Below the pieces are notes generated by a model that had not been told where the DNA came from, ran no database searches, and saw only the letters and a list, made by a program, of their open reading frames with translations. Position numbers and translations under genes: made by a program. A stretch of DNA of 64,000 nucleotides from Nocardioides marinus (lineage in GTDB: Bacteria > Pseudomonadota > Alphaproteobacteria > Rhodobacterales > Rhodobacteraceae): contig JAHVJD010000002.1 of NCBI GenBank assembly GCA_019801415.1, forward strand, positions 310,001 through 374,000, given 5' to 3'. Below are positions 1 through 7,374 of the stretch, in pieces (position 1 is the first letter of the stretch; each line of letters opens with the position of its first letter).

Positions 1-530
1 GCTCCAACGCCGAGATCAACGACCTCTGCGAGGCGCTGGGGGTCGGGCTGGGTTCCAAGTTCAACCTCGACGATCTGCGCTATGACAAGATCATCATCAT
101 GACCGATGCGGACGTCGACGGCGCCCATATCGCCTCGCTCTTGATGACCTTCTTCTTCACCCAGATGCGCCCGCTGATCGACCACGGCCACCTGTACCTG
201 GCCTGCCCGCCGCTGTTCCGCCTGACGCAAGGCGCCAAGCGCGTCTACTGCCAGGACGAGGCCGAGCGCGACTACTGGCTGGAAAAGGGCCTCGGCGGCA
301 AGGGCAAGATCGACGTCAGCCGCTTCAAGGGTCTGGGCGAAATGGACGCCAAGGACCTGAAGGAGACCACAATGGACCCCAAGACCCGGAAATTGATCCG
401 GGTGACCATCGACGAGGACGAGCCCGGCGAGACCGGCGACCTGGTCGAGCGCCTGATGGGCAAGAAACCCGAGCTCCGCTTCCAGTATATCCAGGAGAAC
501 GCGAAGTTCGTGGAGGAGCTGGATGTTTAA
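1..530 (+). CDS. parE: DNA topoisomerase IV subunit B, C-terminal part (left edge truncated)
   Basis: This is the 3' portion of the type IIA topoisomerase B subunit, which with ParC decatenates daughter chromosomes in the cytoplasm. The reading frame is open from base 3. The TOPRIM metal-binding motif DADVDG follows the segment RYDKIIIMT, and the C-terminal block with SRFKGLGEMDAKDLKETT is typical of ParE/GyrB. The ATPase and transducer domains lie outside the window. The short C-terminus, with no GyrB-type insertion, and the overall sequence favour ParE, though GyrB cannot be fully excluded from this fragment. The stop is at 528-530, only 15 bases before the next AT-rich gene, so read-through transcription into that gene is possible. 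Confidence 0.9.
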   Translation, partial: SNAEINDLCEALGVGLGSKFNLDDLRYDKIIIMTDADVDGAHIASLLMTFFFTQMRPLIDHGHLYLACPPLFRLTQGAKRVYCQDEAERDYWLEKGLGGKGKIDVSRFKGLGEMDAKDLKETTMDPKTRKLIRVTIDEDEPGETGDLVERLMGKKPELRFQYIQENAKFVEELDV

Positions 531-545
531 AGGTTTCTTCGATCT

Positions 546-911
546 ATGAATTTGGACCTTGTATTACCTATATCCGTGATTGCTTTGGCATTCACGGTCA
601 AACTCTTTGTGGACAGAAGCACATCTCTTCCAGATTTCGTGGCAAGCATTTTGGAACTCCCCGTTGACATTATGTTTCTCGCGATCTCACTCATGGTTGG
701 CCTCGCAATCGCTTCCGCAGACGGAGAAAATGAGCACACGATCTACCTAATTTTACTCATAATTTTGGCTATAATCGTGGTCGGACTATGGAGAAAGTCC
801 GCCATGTTTTTTGAGAATGAGCACTTCAAAATGTCGGTTGGTCTTGCTGTGGCTTCATACACGATATCAGTTACCAGCGTCGTTGCTACAATTAAGATGA
901 TTGGGGTCTGA
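546..911 (+). CDS. Small four-helix membrane protein, first gene of an AT-rich insert
   Basis: The product is 121 residues and I do not recognise its family. Four hydrophobic stretches are visible, at about residues 4-22, 38-57, 66-84 and 97-116, with short polar loops, so it is probably an inner-membrane protein. There is no enzymatic motif. Codon use is AT-rich: the row 601-660 has 27 of 60 G or C, against roughly 70 percent in neighbouring core genes. A weak AAAGG lies 12 bases before the ATG. The stop codon ends one base before the ATG of the following TIR-like gene, so the two are almost certainly co-translated and may form one complex. Horizontal acquisition is inferred from base composition. 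Confidence 0.75.
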   Translation: MNLDLVLPISVIALAFTVKLFVDRSTSLPDFVASILELPVDIMFLAISLMVGLAIASADGENEHTIYLILLIILAIIVVGLWRKSAMFFENEHFKMSVGLAVASYTISVTSVVATIKMIGV

Positions 912-912
912 A

Positions 913-1653
913 ATGCAGTCGCTCACAGAGATCCTTGGAACTCAGGACATCATTCTGATTATTGGAACTGTCGGGGTAACCGCTACAATCTTGATTGCAC
1001 TGATGTCATTTCAGCTAAGATCTAAGCAGCTCAAACTTGAGGAAAAACGCCTTTCCGTAGAAATTGAGATGATGCGACGCTCATTCGAGCACAAGCTGTA
1101 TGACTTGAACAACAGATTAACGCAGAACTCAGACCGCTGGTCTGACGTAAATCATTTGCTCGTAGAGGGAGCCTCATCTTTTGCTAAAGGTGACCATTCC
1201 CACCGCGTTCAAAGCGAAAACCAGTTCCTCAAAAACCTTGGGATCACCGCCCAAAGTTCAGAGCAAAAAACGCGGAAAGCATTTATATTAACACCTTTCC
1301 ACGAGCGCTTCTCGAACGATTATGAAACGATCAGCAAAGCCCTTAGAAATGTGGGTTATGAAGTTTCACGCGGCGATGAAACTTTTCTAGAAGGGAATAT
1401 ACTAAGACACATCGTTACAGAAATTTCCACCTCTGCTTTAATCGTAGCAAACATCGACGGTCGCAATCCTAATGTATTTTACGAGTTGGGGATTGCTCAT
1501 GCCCTAGGAAAGAGAGTGATTATTGTTACGTCGTCACTCGACGATGTGCCATTTGACTTGCGCAATCACTTACTACTTTTTTGGAAAACACCCGACCAAC
1601 TAACAGAAGAACTGCATAAATCCCTTGCACGCCTTGGTCTTTTGGAAAAATAG
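913..1653 (+). CDS. Membrane-anchored TIR / nucleoside deoxyribosyltransferase-like protein
   Basis: The product is 246 residues from the ATG at 913; an in-frame TTG at 901 would overlap the upstream gene. One transmembrane helix spans about residues 11-31, followed by a charged coiled-coil-like stretch (34-75), a linker, and an alpha/beta domain at 121-225. That domain opens with AFILTPFHERF and carries NPNVFYELGIAHALGK, with Glu191 in the place of the conserved catalytic glutamate of the TIR / deoxyribosyltransferase-like superfamily. Such domains often bind or cleave NAD or nucleotides and recur in antiphage and stress systems; that role is inferred here. The row 1441-1500 has 26 of 60 G or C, far below the neighbours. 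It forms a tight pair with the small membrane protein upstream. Confidence 0.75.
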   Translation: MQSLTEILGTQDIILIIGTVGVTATILIALMSFQLRSKQLKLEEKRLSVEIEMMRRSFEHKLYDLNNRLTQNSDRWSDVNHLLVEGASSFAKGDHSHRVQSENQFLKNLGITAQSSEQKTRKAFILTPFHERFSNDYETISKALRNVGYEVSRGDETFLEGNILRHIVTEISTSALIVANIDGRNPNVFYELGIAHALGKRVIIVTSSLDDVPFDLRNHLLLFWKTPDQLTEELHKSLARLGLLEK

Positions 1654-1719
1654 CACGTCACAAAAAGAACTCAGCTCGATAGCCAGTTTCCTTTGGTTGT
1701 ACAACATTTCGCAACACAA

Positions 1720-1783
1720 GGCCCGCGCCTGACCTTGGGAGGGCGCGAATGCGCCTTCCCGGGGGGAAGGTCAGGCGCGGGCC
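1720..1783. repeat. 64-base near-perfect hairpin
   Basis: A perfect 17-base arm (1720-1736, GGCCCGCGCCTGACCTT) has its reverse complement at 1767-1783. Inside it a second stem, 1737-1746 against 1751-1760 with one G-T pair, closes a GAAT loop, and six extra G residues (1761-1766) bulge from the right arm. The right arm is the first copy of the 30-base tail that recurs at 1922-1951. The structure begins 66 bases after the TIR-like gene stop. It could stop transcription or extrude as a cruciform, but no U-run follows on either strand. Confidence 0.8.
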
Positions 1784-1854
1784 GTGTGGCTGACGCCTCA
1801 CGTCCCAGGGGGCACACCGCCGCCGTCACCTTCCAAGGCACCGGTATCAGCGAA

Positions 1855-1918
1855 GGGCTCCGCCCGTCCACGCCTCAAACAGTCCCCCGGACTGTTTGTC
1901 CCTTCGGGAACCGGCGTG
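1855..1918. repeat. Structured repeat head, copy 1 (three-way junction fold)
   Basis: From left to right there is a GGGC/GCCC hairpin (1855-1865), then an outer stem CACGCC/GGCGTG (1869-1874 with 1913-1918). The outer stem encloses a 9-bp hairpin (1876-1884 with 1890-1898) and a short TCCC/GGGA hairpin (1899-1902 with 1906-1909). The same fold is preserved in copy 2, 167 bases to the right, despite sequence changes in the stems. The coding strand of any RNA is not known. Confidence 0.6.
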
Positions 1919-2021
1919 AACTCCCGGGGGGAAGGTCAGGCGCGGGCCGTGCCGCTATCGCCCCACGTCCCAGGAAAATTCCTGCCAACGCCGCTCTTTG
2001 ATTTGAACCGTCGGTTGCGCA

Positions 2022-2085
2022 GGGCTCCGCCCGTCCACACTTCAAACCGTCCCCCGGACGGTTTGCCGCTTCGCGGACCAGTGTG
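2022..2085. repeat. Structured repeat head, copy 2 (three-way junction fold)
   Basis: It has the same architecture as the copy at 1855: GGGC/GCCC hairpin (2022-2032), outer stem CACACT/AGTGTG (2036-2041 with 2080-2085), inner hairpin (2043-2051 with 2057-2065) and CCGC/GCGG hairpin (2066-2069 with 2073-2076). Relative to copy 1, five pairs are changed on both sides so that pairing is kept: G-C to A-T and C-G to T-A in the outer stem, A-T to C-G in the inner hairpin, and T-A to C-G plus C-G to G-C in the last hairpin. This pattern is expected when selection acts on the structure. Confidence 0.6.
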
Positions 2086-2199
2086 AACTCCCGGAAGGAA
2101 GGTCAGGCGCGGGCGATGCGACCGACGCTCGAAAGAGCAAACCGCCGACACCTTCACCTTTTCAAAAATACTCCCGCCGGAGGCATCCCACCTCCCGGT

Positions 2200-2282
2200 C
2201 TGCGCCTGCCTGGGCGGGACGCGACTGCGCCAGTTCATTTTGCCGAAGGCCAAGCTCCGATATGACCCGCAGGCAGGCGCAG
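2200..2282. repeat. 12-bp inverted repeat with 59-base spacer
   Basis: CTGCGCCTGCCT at 2200-2211 is the exact reverse complement of 2271-2282. It lies just right of the tandem array and may mark the edge of the inserted or repeat-rich stretch. No function is visible. Confidence 0.6.
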
Positions 2283-2748
2283 CCCCGGCCGTTGCGCCCA
2301 TCCCCAAACCAGCGCACGCCCCGCTTGCGCGCCCTTAACCCCGTCCTGCCATACTCCAATCCGTCGCGACACAAGGTGCGGACTGACACCCCGCACCCAC
2401 AGGAGATACGGGGACCCCAAAGACCACCTCTTCATCGGGTGCAGGGGTTCTCCGCAAAACGGAAGCTTTCGAGCGGACAACGGGGCCTGACACGCCCCCG
2501 CCCGGCCCTCCGCCTCAGGCCCCTCCGGGTCCCTGGCGGCGCCGCCACCTTTCCACAGGCCAGCACGACACGGCCCTGCAACCCTAACGGCCACCGGCCC
2601 CGAACGCGGCCCAGGCACAACCCCGGACAGGGCCATCCCCCTGCCCGGCCACCCCCGCGCATCCGGTGACAGCTTCGTGAGGACTGTTGCCTGCCCCCGC
2701 GTTCCCTTCCTAAGCTCAGGTCAGCCGATCACAGCGGGGACACGAGCC

Positions 2749-3510
2749 ATGGCCTTCATCGCAGACAACCAGCTGCCCCTGCTTCTGCTGTTCTTCCTCG
2801 CGGGCCTCATCGGGACCGCCTTCCTGTTTCGCAAGCCCGCAGGCCACCGCGCCTGGCGGCTGGCGGATCTCGTCTGGGTGGTGCTCGGCGGCTTCGGCGC
2901 GCTGGCGGCGGTGATCTCCGGCATCTACGCCGCCGACAGCTCGCGGCTGGAGCGCCAGATCGACATCGCCTATGCCGCCACCGCCGCCTTTGACCGCGAC
3001 GCCGCCCGCTTCCGCCTGCGCTTTTGCGACCCCGCCTATGATGCCGACATCGCGGTCCTGTGCGACAAGGTCGAATTCCTCTCCGCCTCCACCGCGGGCA
3101 ATGCCGAGCTGCCGCTGTTCATCGCGGTCACGGATGAGGTCGCGCCTCTGCGCGGGCTCAGCCTGCTGTTCGGCGGCCGCGCTGCCGCGCAGCAGATGCA
3201 GGACATGACAGCCACGGCCAGCGCCTTCGACCCGCAGGCGTTTCTGGTCTTTACCGCCCTTGACGCGCCCGCGCAGGCGGCGGTCGACACCCTGCGCCGC
3301 AAGGTGCCCGCCATCGCCGGCGATTTCCTGATCCTGGCGCGCGCCTATGACGATCTGATCGCCCATGTGGCCAAGCTCAAGGACGAATGGGACTATCTCC
3401 AGGCCAATGCCCATATCCTCGCGCTGCAAGTGATCGCGCTCTGCCTGGTCAGCTTTGCGGCCCCGTTCCGCCTTGGCAAATCCATTGTCGAGCTGCGCCG
3501 CCACGGCTAG
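2749..3510 (+). CDS. Inner-membrane protein of unknown function
   Basis: The product is about 253 residues from the ATG at 2749, chosen because CGGGGA sits ten bases upstream; a GTG at 2677 would add 24 unconvincing residues. Hydrophobic helices appear at about residues 8-26 and 41-62 and near the C-terminus (about 226-245). Between the second and third helices lies a large soluble, probably periplasmic region of about 160 residues. The sequence is rich in Ala and Asp, and two cysteines sit close together in the soluble part. I recognise no domain. It is followed 39 bases later by a lipoprotein gene on the same strand, so the two may be co-transcribed and both act at the envelope. Confidence 0.7.
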   Translation: MAFIADNQLPLLLLFFLAGLIGTAFLFRKPAGHRAWRLADLVWVVLGGFGALAAVISGIYAADSSRLERQIDIAYAATAAFDRDAARFRLRFCDPAYDADIAVLCDKVEFLSASTAGNAELPLFIAVTDEVAPLRGLSLLFGGRAAAQQMQDMTATASAFDPQAFLVFTALDAPAQAAVDTLRRKVPAIAGDFLILARAYDDLIAHVAKLKDEWDYLQANAHILALQVIALCLVSFAAPFRLGKSIVELRRHG

Positions 3511-3549
3511 TCTCGAAGCTGCCGCCACCGCTTCCGGAGCCCAACGCCC

Positions 3550-4236
3550 GTGATCCGCCTCCTGCTTCTGATCCTCGCGCTACTGCCTGCCGCCTGTGGC
3601 CGACCGCTGACAGAGGCCGAGCGCAGCTATCTCTCGGGGTTGCACGGCAGCACCCTGGACCTCGACCGGGTCCGCCTGGTGCGCGGCGCGCCGGTGGCGG
3701 CGGTCACCTTCCGCCGCAGCCCGCGACCACGGCTCAGTTGCCGCGAACGCATCCTGCCGCCGGTCAAGGACGAGATCGTGACCTCCTCGCCTGCGGCGGT
3801 GGCGCTGTTCAACCGGGTCTTCTTTGCCCGCATCTGGTACGCCGACGACTACCTGCCGGAATACCCCGAGCGCCTGCACCTGGTCGAAACCATGCTGCTT
3901 GCGCATGAGGCCACCCATGTCTGGCAATGGCAGAACCGCCGCCGCACCGGCTATCACCCGCTGCGCGCCGCCGCCGAGCACGGCAGCCGACGCGATCCCT
4001 ATCTGTTCGAAATAACAGGGGAAACGCCGGATTTCCTCAGTTACGGCTATGAACAGCAGGGCGCCATCGTCGAAGAATACGTCTGCTGCCGCGCCCTCGC
4101 GCCACAGGCGCCGCGCACCCACCGCCTGCACGCGATGCTGGCGCGCCACATGCCGGTCCGTCCGCTGCCGCAAAGCCGCGAAAGCGACGTCTACCTGCCC
4201 TGGAAGGATGTCGAACTGCGCGGGATCTGCGACTGA
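3550..4236 (+). CDS. Lipoprotein with HExxH zinc-protease-like motif
   Basis: The product is 228 residues from a GTG start. A lipoprotein signal peptide ends in LLPAAC with Cys16 as the lipidation site, so it is anchored in the outer or inner membrane facing the periplasm. HEATH at residues 119-123 fits the HExxH zinc-binding motif of metallopeptidases, and paired glutamates (175-176, in IVEEYVCC) could supply the third ligand. The surrounding text, HVWQWQNRRRTGYHP, resembles DUF4157/vgr-related proteins seen in proteobacteria. Peptidase activity is inferred from the motif only. It lies downstream of an unknown membrane protein and convergent with phnA. Confidence 0.75.
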   Translation: MIRLLLLILALLPAACGRPLTEAERSYLSGLHGSTLDLDRVRLVRGAPVAAVTFRRSPRPRLSCRERILPPVKDEIVTSSPAAVALFNRVFFARIWYADDYLPEYPERLHLVETMLLAHEATHVWQWQNRRRTGYHPLRAAAEHGSRRDPYLFEITGETPDFLSYGYEQQGAIVEEYVCCRALAPQAPRTHRLHAMLARHMPVRPLPQSRESDVYLPWKDVELRGICD

Positions 4237-4294
4237 CGCCCGCGTCACCGAACCGGTGCACGCAGGCGCGCGCCCGGCCGCAGCGGCAGGTGGC

Positions 4295-4642
4295 CTAGCC
4301 GGTCACCTTCTTCACGAATTGTGATTTCAGCCCGATCGCGCCGACACCGGCGATCCTGCAATCGATGTCGTGATCGCCGTCGACCAGGCGAATGCCGCGC
4401 ACCTTGGTGCCAACCTTCAGGGTGGAGGACGCGCCCTTGAGCTTCAGATCCTTGATCAGCGTCACCGTGTCCCCGTCCTGCAGCAGGTTGCCGACACTGT
4501 CGCGCACCTCGGCCGCGGTTTCGGCAGCGCCCGCCTCGGAGGCCGCCCACTCATGCCCGCACTCCGGGCAGATCAGCAGGGCGTCCTGCTGGTAGCTGTA
4601 GGCAGAGGCACAGGCGGGGCACGGAGGCAGAAGATCACTCAT
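4295..4642 (-). CDS. yjdM: PhnA/YjdM family zinc-ribbon protein
   Basis: The product is 115 residues. The N-terminus carries a zinc ribbon with CPAC (residues 8-11) and CPEC (25-28), followed by the family's beta-barrel-like C-terminal domain containing DGDTVTLIKDLKLKG and ending QFVKKVTG. Full length matches the family. PhnA was named from a phosphonate operon, but no C-P lyase gene is nearby and the true role of the family is unclear. It is the last gene before a convergent lipoprotein gene and lies 97 bases downstream of the bactofilin gene on the same strand. Confidence 0.9.
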   Translation of the reverse strand: MSDLLPPCPACASAYSYQQDALLICPECGHEWAASEAGAAETAAEVRDSVGNLLQDGDTVTLIKDLKLKGASSTLKVGTKVRGIRLVDGDHDIDCRIAGVGAIGLKSQFVKKVTG

Positions 4643-4739
4643 GCCTTGGCCCTAGACCGTTCGCAGGGTGATTGCCAGCCTCAACTGGCAGGTCCGACGC
4701 AGGTCTACGACACGCCCCGCGCCAGTGCCCATCTCTGGC

Positions 4740-5057
4740 TCAGCCTTTGCCGGTGATGCGGATATTGCCCTGCAGCTGGGCGCCACTTTCGGTGGCCATG
4801 GCCTTGGCCTCGACATCCGCCGTCACTTGCGCGCTGGCAGACAGCCGCAGATCATCGCAGGCGATCCGACCGCTGTAACGTCCCTCGACCGCAACCTGCT
4901 GGGCGCTGAGCGCGCCATCGACCCGACCGCCGACATGGACCGTCACGGATTGCGCCGACACGTCACCAACGACGCGCCCCCGGACCTCGACACTGCCCTT
5001 GCTGGAGCTGAGGTTCCCCTCCACGGTCACGTCTTCTTCGATAATGGATTTCACCAC
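4740..5057 (-). CDS. Bactofilin (polymer-forming cytoskeletal protein)
   Basis: The product is 105 residues. It shows the repeated short beta-strand pattern of the bactofilin beta-helix (VEGNLSSSKGSVEVRGRVVG, then VHVGGRVDGALSAQQVAVEG), with the charged N-terminal tail MVKSIIEEDVTVEG. Bactofilins form nucleotide-independent filaments at the inner membrane and help localise cell-wall enzymes. Its length is at the low end for the family. It sits between lolD and phnA on the same strand; the 112-base gap to lolD leaves room for its own promoter. Confidence 0.9.
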   Translation of the reverse strand: MVKSIIEEDVTVEGNLSSSKGSVEVRGRVVGDVSAQSVTVHVGGRVDGALSAQQVAVEGRYSGRIACDDLRLSASAQVTADVEAKAMATESGAQLQGNIRITGKG

Positions 5058-5169
5058 GGGTACACCTTTTCTTCATTGTCCGGCAGTTTTGTCCTGCCAA
5101 ATCTATCTTGGAAGTCGCAATTTGACCACCAGCCTTCCCGGCGGTGCGCAGCGGAATGCCAGTCTGCCG

Positions 5170-5853
5170 TCATAGCGGCACCAGCACCCCGTTCTCCAGC
5201 TTCACCTGCCGGTCCATGCGGGCGGCCAGTTCCAGGTTGTGGGTCGCGATCAGGGCCGACAGGCCGGTGCCCCGCACCAGTGTCATCAGCGCGGCAAAAA
5301 CCTGGTCCGAGGTCGCCGGATCGAGATTGCCCGTCGGCTCATCTGCCAGCAGGATGCGCGGGCTGTTCGCGAGGGCACGGCAGAAGGCGACCCGCTGCTG
5401 CTCGCCGCCTGACAGCGCTGCCGGGCGGTGGTCTGCGCGCGCCGCGAGGCCGACGGTGTCCAGCAGCTCCGCCGCCCGCGCCGCCGCCGCCTTTTGCGAG
5501 GTGCCGTTGGCCAGCTGCGGCAGCACGATGTTTTCAAGGGCGGTGAACTCCGGCAGCAGATGGTGGAACTGGTAGACGAACCCCACCTCCTGACGCCGCA
5601 CCCGGGTGCGGCGGCGGTCGCCCTTGCCGCTGACGTCCTCGCCCGCAACGCGCACCTCGCCCGCGTCCGGCGTGTCCAGCAGCCCGGCGATGTGCAAAAG
5701 CGTCGACTTGCCCGCGCCCGAGGGCGCCACCAGCGCCACCACCTCCCCGGCGTGCAACGCCAGATCGGCGCCGCGCAGCACTTGGACCTCGCCCGGTTCG
5801 CCACGCAGGTAGGACTTGCTGATGCCCTTCAGCTCCAGGGTGATCTCACTCAT
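5170..5853 (-). CDS. lolD: Lipoprotein-releasing ABC transporter, ATP-binding subunit LolD
   Basis: The product is 227 residues. LolD powers extraction of outer-membrane lipoproteins from the inner membrane for transfer to LolA. Visible motifs are Walker A as APSGAGKST (43-51), the signature LSGGEQQR, and Walker B with [12 protein letters not shown], then the H-loop THN. The first Walker A residue is Ala rather than Gly, which I recall as common in alphaproteobacterial LolD and do not treat as inactivating. The start overlaps the end of the permease gene by 8 bases (5846-5853), indicating translational coupling. Confidence 0.93.
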   Translation of the reverse strand: MSEITLELKGISKSYLRGEPGEVQVLRGADLALHAGEVVALVAPSGAGKSTLLHIAGLLDTPDAGEVRVAGEDVSGKGDRRRTRVRRQEVGFVYQFHHLLPEFTALENIVLPQLANGTSQKAAAARAAELLDTVGLAARADHRPAALSGGEQQRVAFCRALANSPRILLADEPTGNLDPATSDQVFAALMTLVRGTGLSALIATHNLELAARMDRQVKLENGVLVPL

Positions 5854-7132
5854 AGCGCAGCGCCTCCACCGGATTCAGCCGCGCCGCGCGGCGGGCCGGG
5901 AATATGGTCACGAAAAATGACAGGCCCAGCGACAGGCCAACCGCGGACATGACGTCGGTCAGCCGCAGCTCGGCCGGCAGCGCATAGATGCCGCGGATCG
6001 AAGGATCCCAGACACCGCCGCCCATCACGTAGTTCACGAAGGAAAAGATCGGGTCGATATAGATGGCAAAGAGGCACCCCAGCACCACGCCACAGACGGT
6101 GCCGATGACACCGGTGAAGGCGCCGCAGATGAAGAACACCCGCATCACCGACCCTTCGCTGAGGCCGATGGTGCGCAGGATACCGATGTCGCGGCCCTTG
6201 TTCTTGACCAGCATGATCAGCCCGGAGACGATGTTCATCGCCGCGATCAATACCAGGATCGACAGGATCACGAACATCACGTTGTCCTCGACCTCCAGCG
6301 CCCGCAGGAACCCGCCCGAGGCATCACGCCAGGTCCACACCCCGGCATTGCCACCCGCCGCCTGCAGGATCGCATTGGCCACCCCGTCGAGGTTCTCGGG
6401 GTCCTCGACCATCACCTCGATCTCATCGGCCACACCCTCGCGGTTGAAGAAGGCCTGCGCCTCGGCAAACGGCAGGTAGACGCGGGTGCGGTCGATGTCC
6501 CAGCGCCCGGCGGTGAAGATATAGACCACCTCATAGGCGTTCACCCGCGGGCTGGTGCCAAAGGCCGTCTTGATCCCGTTCGGCGAGATCAGCTTGATCT
6601 TGTCGCCGACGCTCACCCCCAGCTCCCGCGCGATGCCCGAGCCGATGGCGATACCATCCTCGAAACGCGACAGGTCGCCCTGGGCCTCGTCGCTCTGGGC
6701 GACGCCGGGAATGCCGCGAATGTCCTCGGCCGAAATGCCAAAGACCTCGACCCCGGCGTTGCGCTGGCGCAGATTGGCCATCACCTGGCCCTTGACCAGC
6801 GGCGCCGCCCGCACCACGCCGGGGACCGCGGCCACCCGGTCGGCCAGCGCCTCGTAATCCTTCAGCGACCGATCCAGCGCCCCGGCGGCGTTCACCTCGC
6901 CGTAGGAATAGACGGTGACATGGGCGTTGGCCCCCAGGATGGTGCCCACGAACTCCGAGCGGAAACCCGAGCGCACCGCCAGCGTCGCAATCAGTGCGAA
7001 CACCGCCAGCGTGATGCCGATGAGACTGATCCAGGTCATCACGCTGACGCCGCCTTCGGCCTTGCGGGCGCGCAGGTAGCGCCAGGCGATGATCCATTCA
7101 AAACGTGAAAACGGCGGAGGTGTGGTGGCCAT
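5846..7132 (-). CDS. lolC: Lipoprotein-releasing ABC transporter, permease LolC/LolE
   Basis: The product is 428 residues with LolC/E architecture: an N-terminal helix (about 25-48), a large periplasmic domain (about 50-280), and three C-terminal helices beginning near [21 protein letters not shown]. The ending [12 protein letters not shown] is typical of FtsX-like permeases. Only one permease gene is present, as in many alphaproteobacteria where it acts as a homodimer (LolF-type). It partners LolD, whose gene overlaps it by 8 bases. It lies 242 bases downstream of proS, separated by the proS terminator. Confidence 0.92.
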   Translation of the reverse strand: MATTPPPFSRFEWIIAWRYLRARKAEGGVSVMTWISLIGITLAVFALIATLAVRSGFRSEFVGTILGANAHVTVYSYGEVNAAGALDRSLKDYEALADRVAAVPGVVRAAPLVKGQVMANLRQRNAGVEVFGISAEDIRGIPGVAQSDEAQGDLSRFEDGIAIGSGIARELGVSVGDKIKLISPNGIKTAFGTSPRVNAYEVVYIFTAGRWDIDRTRVYLPFAEAQAFFNREGVADEIEVMVEDPENLDGVANAILQAAGGNAGVWTWRDASGGFLRALEVEDNVMFVILSILVLIAAMNIVSGLIMLVKNKGRDIGILRTIGLSEGSVMRVFFICGAFTGVIGTVCGVVLGCLFAIYIDPIFSFVNYVMGGGVWDPSIRGIYALPAELRLTDVMSAVGLSLGLSFFVTIFPARRAARLNPVEALRYE

Positions 7133-7318
7133 GTGTGGTCCTGCCCGGAAATTTTGCCTGCAAACTGTGCTGCCTAACGCCCCGGGTCAAGGTTTGGTTG
7201 CACGGCGCGCGAACAATCCGCGCTCACCGGCAGGAACCGGCCGCCTGCATGTGCCCGCCCCTTTTTCACGGCGACGGCCTGCCCGGCGACTTGCCCGCGC
7301 CCCCGGATGGAGGCAGCG

Positions 7319-7343
7319 AAAAAGGGCGCGAAACCGCGCCCTT
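7319..7343 (-). terminator. Intrinsic terminator of proS
   Basis: A 9-bp perfect stem AAGGGCGCG/CGCGCCCTT (7322-7330 with 7335-7343) closes an AAAC loop. On the minus strand it is followed by a run of five T (the A-run at 7319-7323). It starts 32 bases past the proS stop, so it should insulate proS from lolC. Confidence 0.85.
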
Positions 7344-7374
7344 CTCTGAAAGATATCACGAGTGCCGACGCAGC

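Larger units (their letters stand above)
1757..2115. repeat. Tandem repeat array, period about 165-167 bp
   Basis: A 30-base tail block is identical at 1757-1786 and 1922-1951, and diverged at 2089-2115. The block CACGTCCCAGG follows at the same offset in the first two copies (1799-1809, 1964-1974). A head block beginning GGGCTCCGCCCGTCCAC occurs at 1855 and 2022. The order is tail, head-tail, head-tail, so the array holds two full units and one partial unit. No other copy was seen in the window. Confidence 0.8.
1654..2748. other. Gene-free stretch rich in inverted and tandem repeats
   Basis: About 1.1 kb between the TIR-like gene and the next plausible gene. Open frames exist on both strands, but they are arginine/proline-rich, mutually overlapping, lack ribosome binding sites and resemble no family, so I call none. 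The left half (1720-2115) carries the hairpin and tandem repeats listed separately. The middle holds a 12-bp inverted repeat (2200-2211 with 2271-2282). From about 2290 to 2730 I see only GC-rich sequence with no clear feature. It may be repeat debris flanking an integration site or encode a structured RNA. Confidence 0.6.

Noticed and set aside
2001-2011. Minus-strand GGTTCAAATC resembling a tRNA T-loop
   Set aside because: Flanking bases cannot form a T-stem, acceptor stem or anticodon arm.
1671-2669. Several overlapping ORFs of 60-135 codons on both strands in the repeat region
   Set aside because: Arg/Pro-rich translations, no ribosome sites, mutual overlap and repeat-derived sequence make them artefacts of high GC.
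3580-4248. 222-codon minus-strand ORF opposite the HExxH lipoprotein gene
   Set aside because: The plus strand has a signal peptide, lipobox and zinc motif; the opposite frame has no recognisable feature.
5700-5730. LolD Walker A with Ala instead of the first Gly as a possible inactivating change
   Set aside because: The remaining PSGAGKST, signature and Walker B are intact, and I recall the Ala form as frequent in alphaproteobacterial LolD.
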